Assembly: GCA_902475415.1 (NCBI GenBank)
Contig: CABRZK010000083.1
Span: forward strand, 1 to 9,223
Direction: 5' to 3'
Source of the DNA: an uncultured Eubacterium sp.
GTDB taxonomy: Bacteria > Bacillota > Clostridia > Lachnospirales > Lachnospiraceae
Length of the DNA: 9,223 bases
A program made the position numbers and the translations under genes. Below the pieces are notes generated by a model that searched no databases, was not told where the DNA came from, and was given only the letters and a program-made list of their open reading frames with translations. This document shows, in pieces, positions 5,439 through 9,223 of the stretch. Position 1 is the first letter of the stretch. Each line of letters begins with the position of its first letter.

Positions 5439-6416
5439 ATGAAACAGGGAAAATTAGCAGAGAGCGTTTTAAAACGTTCCATATTAAAACAACTGCATTT
5501 TAAACGAGCGGATGTATGTCTGGCGGCGGGAGTTGGTGAAGATTGTGCTGCTTTTTTCGTCGCGGAAGATGAAGTGGCAGTGCTTTCCTCGGATCCGGTG
5601 ATTTGGGAAGACTCGTTGGATGGCCGCTGCGGGGTACATGCGAATCTGAACGATCTGGCAGCAGGAGGAGCACAGCCGGTTGGTCTGATGCTTACGGCAC
5701 TTCTGCCACCGGGTGTGGAAGAACCTGAAATGCGCAGTATGGTTCAGACCATCGCACAGGAATGTGAACCGCTGCAGGTACAGATACTGGGTGGGCATAC
5801 AGAAGTGACAGATGCCGTTAACCGACCAATCGTGTCCATGACAGCAGTCGGAAAAGCCAAAAAAGGCATGCTTATTTCGACGGGCGGGGTCAGGCCGGGA
5901 GATGATGTCATCGTAACAAAATGGATCGGACTGGAGGCGACAGCAAAACTGGCCCACAATCGCAGAGAGGAACTGCTGTCACGTTATCCGGGGCATCTTC
6001 TGGATGATGCAGAGCGGTTTGAACAGTATTTTTCCATTATACCGGAGGCCGCTACCGCCGTGAAGTCTGGCGTGAGAGCCATGCATGATGTGACCACAGG
6101 CGGCATTTTCGGAGCGTTGTGGGAACTGGCGGAAGCTTCTGGCGTCGGACTTGAAATCGAATTAAAGAAAATCCCAATCCGGCAGGAAACTGTAGAAATC
6201 TGTGAATTTTTTGATCTGAATCCATATCAGCTTGGATCCACCGGAAGTCTGCTTCTGGCAGCAGAAGATGGCAATCGCCTGGTACTTGATCTGAAACAGC
6301 AGGGGATTCCGGCCGTAGTGATAGGAAAAGCTACGGCAGAAAATGACAGAGTGGTGATCAATGAGGAAGAGCGCAGATTCCTGGAACCGCCGCGAGCGGG
6401 AATGCAGACGTATTAA
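5439..6416 (+). CDS. AIR-synthase/HypE-superfamily protein (PurM-like ATP-binding fold)
   Basis: This 325-residue protein belongs to the PurM/HypE/ThiL/SelD superfamily, whose members use ATP to activate a carbonyl or similar group. Visible landmarks are GVGEDCA (31-37), the HANLNDLAAGGAQP segment (67-80) that lines the nucleotide site, GGHTEV (118-123), a PGDDVIVT strand (153-160), and HDVTTGGIFGAL (216-227). HypE, the hydrogenase cyanide-ligand enzyme, ends in a PRIC tail whose cysteine carries the modification. This protein ends EPPRAGMQTY with no cysteine, and no hyp genes lie nearby, so a true HypE role is unlikely. The start matches relatives as I remember them (MK.GKL.ESVLKRS). The ribosome binding site is poor: AAGGGA is 14 nt upstream. 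The substrate is unknown. Confidence 0.82.
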   Translation: MKQGKLAESVLKRSILKQLHFKRADVCLAAGVGEDCAAFFVAEDEVAVLSSDPVIWEDSLDGRCGVHANLNDLAAGGAQPVGLMLTALLPPGVEEPEMRSMVQTIAQECEPLQVQILGGHTEVTDAVNRPIVSMTAVGKAKKGMLISTGGVRPGDDVIVTKWIGLEATAKLAHNRREELLSRYPGHLLDDAERFEQYFSIIPEAATAVKSGVRAMHDVTTGGIFGALWELAEASGVGLEIELKKIPIRQETVEICEFFDLNPYQLGSTGSLLLAAEDGNRLVLDLKQQGIPAVVIGKATAENDRVVINEEERRFLEPPRAGMQTY

Positions 6417-6435
6417 ACATACTATATTTCAGATG

Positions 6436-6449
6436 TACGAGTCATCGTA
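6436..6449 (+). promoter_or_regulatory. Small dyad upstream of the Lrp-type regulator, possible operator
   Basis: TACGA-GTCA-TCGTA is a perfect 5-bp dyad, 60 nt before the ATG at 6510. It overlaps TATGAT (6448-6453), a possible -10 box whose -35 partner is poor. Lrp/AsnC regulators commonly bind their own upstream region, so it could be an operator. The dyad is short enough to occur by chance. Confidence 0.25.
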
Positions 6450-6509
6450 TGATGCAGTCTGAATATGATAGGGTATCAATTGTTGAGAAATGTGAAGGAG
6501 ATATTGACA

Positions 6510-6992
6510 ATGCGTGAAAAGATTTTAACTTTTATAGAAAAAAACAGTCGTATTGACATCAAAGAGCTGGCAATCATTCTCGGAGAGGATGAGATCAGCG
6601 TGGCAAATGAACTTGCAGCAATGGAAGCAGAGCACATTATCTGCGGATATCATACACTGATCAACTGGGATAAGACAGATATTGAGAAAGTCACAGCATT
6701 GATCGAAGTAAGTGTAACACCGCAGAGAGGACAGGGATTTGACAAGATCGCAGAGCGTATCTACAATTACCCGGAAGTAAATGCAGTATATCTGATTTCC
6801 GGAAGTTACGATCTGCTTGTAACCATCGAGGGACGTACACTGCGCGAAGCAGCACAGTTTGTATCAGACAAACTTTCACCTTTAGAGTCCGTACTGAGTA
6901 CAAAAACCAATTTCATTTTGAAAAAATACAAAGATCACGGAACCATTATGGCTGAAAAAGAGAAAGATGAAAGGATGCTGATGACACCATGA
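6510..6992 (+). CDS. Lrp/AsnC-family transcriptional regulator
   Basis: The 160-residue product has the two-domain Lrp/AsnC plan. The N-terminal winged helix-turn-helix (about 1-55) contains IDIKELAIILGEDEISVANELAAME. The C-terminal RAM ligand-binding and oligomerisation domain (about 60-140) has VTALIEVSV and the turn ISGSYDLLVTIEG (96-108), ending in the TNFILKKYKDHG strand. I chose the ATG at 6510 because GAAGGAG (6494-6500) lies 9 nt before it; an in-frame ATG at 6465 would place that ribosome binding site inside the gene and add 15 unlikely residues. The stop overlaps the aminotransferase start (ATGA). The pairing recalls Bacillus AlaR-AlaT, an Lrp-type activator with an alanine transaminase, so an amino-acid-responsive local regulator is the best guess. 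The effector is not known. Confidence 0.88.
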   Translation: MREKILTFIEKNSRIDIKELAIILGEDEISVANELAAMEAEHIICGYHTLINWDKTDIEKVTALIEVSVTPQRGQGFDKIAERIYNYPEVNAVYLISGSYDLLVTIEGRTLREAAQFVSDKLSPLESVLSTKTNFILKKYKDHGTIMAEKEKDERMLMTP

Positions 6993-8170
6993 GAAACCCA
7001 TTATCAAAAGTAATTACAGAAATTGAACCATCCGGTATCCGTAAGTTTTTTGACATTGTAAGTGAAATGAAGGATGCAATTTCTCTTGGTGTTGGTGAGC
7101 CGGATTTTGACACACCATGGCATATTCGTGATGAGGGTATCTATTCTCTGGAAAAAGGAAGAACGTTCTATACCTCAAATGCTGGTTTAAAAGAATTAAA
7201 AATAGAGATTTCCAATTTCCTGAACCGGAAATATGGATTAAATTATGATTATAATCATGAAATCATGGTTACTGTCGGCGGAAGTGAGGCAATTGATATC
7301 GCTATGCGTGCGATGCTGGATCCGGGGGATGAAGTACTGATTCCTCAGCCGAGTTATGTTTCCTACCTGCCGTGTGCCAGACTGGCAGGCGGTGTACCGG
7401 TGGTCATTGAACTGAAAGCAGAGAATCAGTTTCGCCTGACCAGAGCAGAGCTGGAAGCTGCGATTACACCAAAGACGAAGATTCTGGTGCTTCCGTTCCC
7501 GAACAATCCGACGGGTGCGGTTATGGAGAAAGAGGATCTGGAAGCGTTAGTGGATGTGATCGTCGCAAATGATCTGTATGTGATTACAGATGAGATTTAT
7601 TCAGAACTGACCTATACAGAGGACGGACACGTATCCATCGCTTCCATGCCGGGAATGAGAGATCGTACCATTTATATTAACGGTCTGTCCAAATCTCATG
7701 CGATGACCGGATGGCGTATCGGATATGCCTGTGGTCCGCAGGTGATTTTACAGCAGATGCTGAAAATTCATCAGTTTGCAATTATGTGTGCACCGACGAC
7801 AAGCCAGTATGCAGGCGTATCTGCGCTGAAAAACGGAGATGAAGATGTGGCTCATATGCGGGATGAATACAATGGACGTCGTCGTTATCTGATGCACCGT
7901 TTCAAAGAAATGGGACTGGAATGCTTTGAGCCGTTTGGCGCATTTTATGCATTTCCGTGTATTAAGGAATTCGGCATGACTTCCGATGAGTTTGCAACCA
8001 GATTTTTACAGGAAGAGAAAGTAGCAGTTGTTCCGGGAACGGCATTTGGTGCCTGTGGCGAAGGATTCCTGCGAATTTCCTACGCATACTCACTGGAAGC
8101 ACTGAAAGAGGCATTAGACCGCATGGAGCGTTTTGTACAGAAGCTTCGTGCAGAGAAAAAGGAAGCATAA
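6989..8170 (+). CDS. Class I/II PLP-dependent aminotransferase (AlaT/PatA-like)
   Basis: The 393-residue length is normal for fold-type I aminotransferases. The PLP machinery is complete: the Schiff-base lysine K235 in NGLSKSHAMTGWRIGY, N173 in PNNPTG, D201 and Y204 in TDEIY, the phosphate-side arginine R243, and substrate carboxylate arginine R362 in FLRISYA. GVGEPDFDTP (34-43) is the usual N-terminal glycine loop. These enzymes move an amino group between an amino acid and a 2-oxo acid in the cytosol. The exact substrates cannot be read from sequence; alanine or aspartate/aromatic amino acids are likely. The gene overlaps the upstream Lrp-type regulator by four bases and trmL starts 3 nt after its stop, so it is the middle gene of an operon. 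Confidence 0.9.
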   Translation: MRNPLSKVITEIEPSGIRKFFDIVSEMKDAISLGVGEPDFDTPWHIRDEGIYSLEKGRTFYTSNAGLKELKIEISNFLNRKYGLNYDYNHEIMVTVGGSEAIDIAMRAMLDPGDEVLIPQPSYVSYLPCARLAGGVPVVIELKAENQFRLTRAELEAAITPKTKILVLPFPNNPTGAVMEKEDLEALVDVIVANDLYVITDEIYSELTYTEDGHVSIASMPGMRDRTIYINGLSKSHAMTGWRIGYACGPQVILQQMLKIHQFAIMCAPTTSQYAGVSALKNGDEDVAHMRDEYNGRRRYLMHRFKEMGLECFEPFGAFYAFPCIKEFGMTSDEFATRFLQEEKVAVVPGTAFGACGEGFLRISYAYSLEALKEALDRMERFVQKLRAEKKEA

Positions 8171-8173
8171 ATT

Positions 8174-8680
8174 ATGGCAAAATTAAACATTGTTCTGTAT
8201 GAGCCGGAGATTCCGGCAAATACAGGAAATATCGGGCGTACCTGTGTAGCAACAGGTACACGCCTGCATCTGATCGAACCGCTTGGTTTCCGGCTGAATG
8301 AAAAGCAGATCAAACGGGCAGGAATGGATTACTGGAAAGATCTGGATGTAACAACCTATGTAAATTATCAGGAATTTCTGGAGAAAAATCCGGGAGCAAA
8401 GATTTATATGGCAACAACGAAAGGGCAGAACGTGTATACAGAAGTGTCCTATGAAGAAGATTGCTATATTATGTTTGGCAAAGAAAGTGCCGGCATTCCG
8501 GAAGAAATTCTGGCACATAATAAGGACAGATGTGTACGAATCCCGATGCTCAGTGACATTCGTTCCCTGAATTTGTCCAATTCTGTGGCAGTTGTACTGT
8601 ATGAAGCATTGCGTCAGAATAATTTTTCCCAGATGCAGCTGATGGGACATCTGACGAAATTTGATGATTATATAGAATAA
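8174..8680 (+). CDS. trmL: tRNA (cytidine/uridine-34-2'-O)-methyltransferase TrmL
   Basis: The 168-residue protein is a minimal SPOUT (SpoU-type) methyltransferase of standard TrmL length. All three knot motifs are present: PANTGNIGRTC (14-24), FGKESAGIP (101-109), and IPMLSDIRSLNLSNSVAVVLYEA split around 123-145, whose loop forms the S-adenosylmethionine pocket. TrmL methylates the ribose of wobble base 34 in tRNA-Leu isoacceptors. The N-terminus MAKLNIVLYEPEIP is typical. AAGGA lies about 10 nt before the ATG, partly inside the end of the aminotransferase gene. It is co-transcribed with the amino-acid genes upstream, although the functions are not obviously related. Confidence 0.94.
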   Translation: MAKLNIVLYEPEIPANTGNIGRTCVATGTRLHLIEPLGFRLNEKQIKRAGMDYWKDLDVTTYVNYQEFLEKNPGAKIYMATTKGQNVYTEVSYEEDCYIMFGKESAGIPEEILAHNKDRCVRIPMLSDIRSLNLSNSVAVVLYEALRQNNFSQMQLMGHLTKFDDYIE

Positions 8681-8731
8681 GATATCTGCAAGATTTTTTG
8701 TAAGTGATGTATTTTGAGGATTTTTAACAGC

Positions 8732-8737
8732 TATAAT
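8732..8737 (+). promoter_or_regulatory. Possible -10 box ahead of ecfA1
   Basis: TATAAT is a perfect -10 hexamer in the 134-nt gap between trmL and ecfA1. The sequence 16-17 nt upstream (around GTATTTT) is a poor -35 and there is no TGn extension. The gap shows no clear terminator or riboswitch-like structure, so read-through from trmL remains possible. Confidence 0.3.
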
Positions 8738-8814
8738 CCTGGAATACAGAAGATGATCGAACATGAAAATTTACGGAAAGTATTGCAGGTGAGTCTGAAA
8801 GAGGATTCTTACAC

Positions 8815-9223
8815 ATGGCATTTATTAAGGCAGAAAAGTTAAAACATAAATTTGTGCGCAGGGACGAACAGGGTGAAGTGCAGGATGTGACGCTGGCGCT
8901 GGATGATGTCAATATTGAGGTAGAAGAAGGACAGTTTATCGCTGTGCTTGGTCATAACGGTTCCGGTAAATCTACCTTTGCCAAGCATCTGAATGCACTT
9001 CTGACACCGAGCGAAGGGACTGTCTGGGTGGATGGAAAAAATACTGCAGATGACGAAAAAATCCTTGATATTCGAAAAGAAGCAGGGATGATCTTCCAGA
9101 ATCCGGACAACCAGATCGTTGCCGGAGTCGTAGAGGAAGATGTGGCATTTGGCCCGGAAAATATCGGTGTGCCCACAGAAGAAATCTGGGAGCGTGTCGG
9201 AAAGAGTCTGGAAGCAGTTGGCA
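8815..9223 (+). CDS. ecfA1: ECF transporter ATPase EcfA1, N-terminal part (runs off the window)
   Basis: The first 136 residues of an ABC ATPase of the energy-coupling-factor type are visible. The Walker A motif GHNGSGKST is at 46-54 and the Q-loop FQNPDNQ at 94-100, the latter typical of EcfA/CbiO. The segment EEDVAFGPENIGVP (107-120) is a further hallmark of EcfA proteins. The signature motif and Walker B lie beyond 9223. EcfA1 pairs with EcfA2 and the membrane protein EcfT to power uptake of vitamins, cobalt or nickel through exchangeable S components. AAAGAGGA (8798-8805) lies 9 nt before the ATG. The assignment to A1 rather than A2 rests on the N-terminal sequence and on expected gene order. 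Confidence 0.9.
   Translation, partial: MAFIKAEKLKHKFVRRDEQGEVQDVTLALDDVNIEVEEGQFIAVLGHNGSGKSTFAKHLNALLTPSEGTVWVDGKNTADDEKILDIRKEAGMIFQNPDNQIVAGVVEEDVAFGPENIGVPTEEIWERVGKSLEAVG

Noticed and set aside
6504..6509. Perfect TTGACA just before the ATG of the Lrp-type gene
   Set aside because: It touches the start codon and no -10 box lies 16-18 nt downstream, so it cannot drive this gene; it is probably chance in the ribosome-binding-site spacer.
8183..8764. 193-codon minus-strand open frame opposite trmL
   Set aside because: It is antisense to trmL, whose three SPOUT motifs are intact; the residue composition is that of an antisense shadow.
8753..8842. 29-codon frame overlapping the start of ecfA1, possible leader peptide
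   Set aside because: There is no good ribosome binding site, it overlaps ecfA1 in another frame, and it lacks runs of regulatory codons or an associated terminator.

Overview
The window looks like chromosome from a low-to-moderate GC anaerobic Firmicute, most likely a Clostridia member of the Lachnospiraceae type. The clues are AAAGG/AGGAGG-type ribosome binding sites, SigA-like promoters, a VanW/G5 surface protein, a DUF4080-type radical SAM protein, an ECF transporter ATPase, and a tRNA-Gly without an encoded CCA end. The assignment rests on family content and style; no database search was possible.

Layout. 1-90: the 3' end of a tRNA-Gly gene and its rho-independent terminator. 90-540: a gene-poor stretch holding a 40-codon coding-like remnant, a terminator for the minus-strand gene, and a 133-bp palindromic, MITE-like element (404-536). 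The element has 11-bp perfect terminal inverted repeats, a nested long hairpin and flanking TTTG direct repeats. 521-811 (minus): a small conserved-looking hypothetical gene whose last codons and stop lie inside the element's right end. 866-994: promoters firing in both directions.

994-3573 (plus) is a compact operon: a B12-binding-type radical SAM enzyme, a DEDDh exonuclease joined by an ATGA overlap, and a previously uncalled 34-residue single-span membrane protein that overlaps the exonuclease stop and has a near-perfect Shine-Dalgarno sequence. 3663-5261 is a secreted VanW/G5 cell-envelope protein with its own promoter. 5342-5438 is a leader with an extended -10 promoter and mutually exclusive hairpins, ahead of an AIR-synthase/HypE-like enzyme (5439-6416).

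6510-8680 is a second tight operon: an Lrp/AsnC regulator, a class I/II PLP aminotransferase (ATGA overlap) resembling the Bacillus AlaR-AlaT arrangement, and TrmL, a tRNA wobble-base methyltransferase. After a 134-nt gap with a possible promoter, the window ends inside ecfA1, the first ATPase of the ECF vitamin transporter module.

Most of the window is ordinary core chromosome. The points most worth checking are the palindromic element that donated a stop codon, the overlapping micro-membrane-protein, the possible attenuator leader, and the HypE-like protein without the terminal cysteine.
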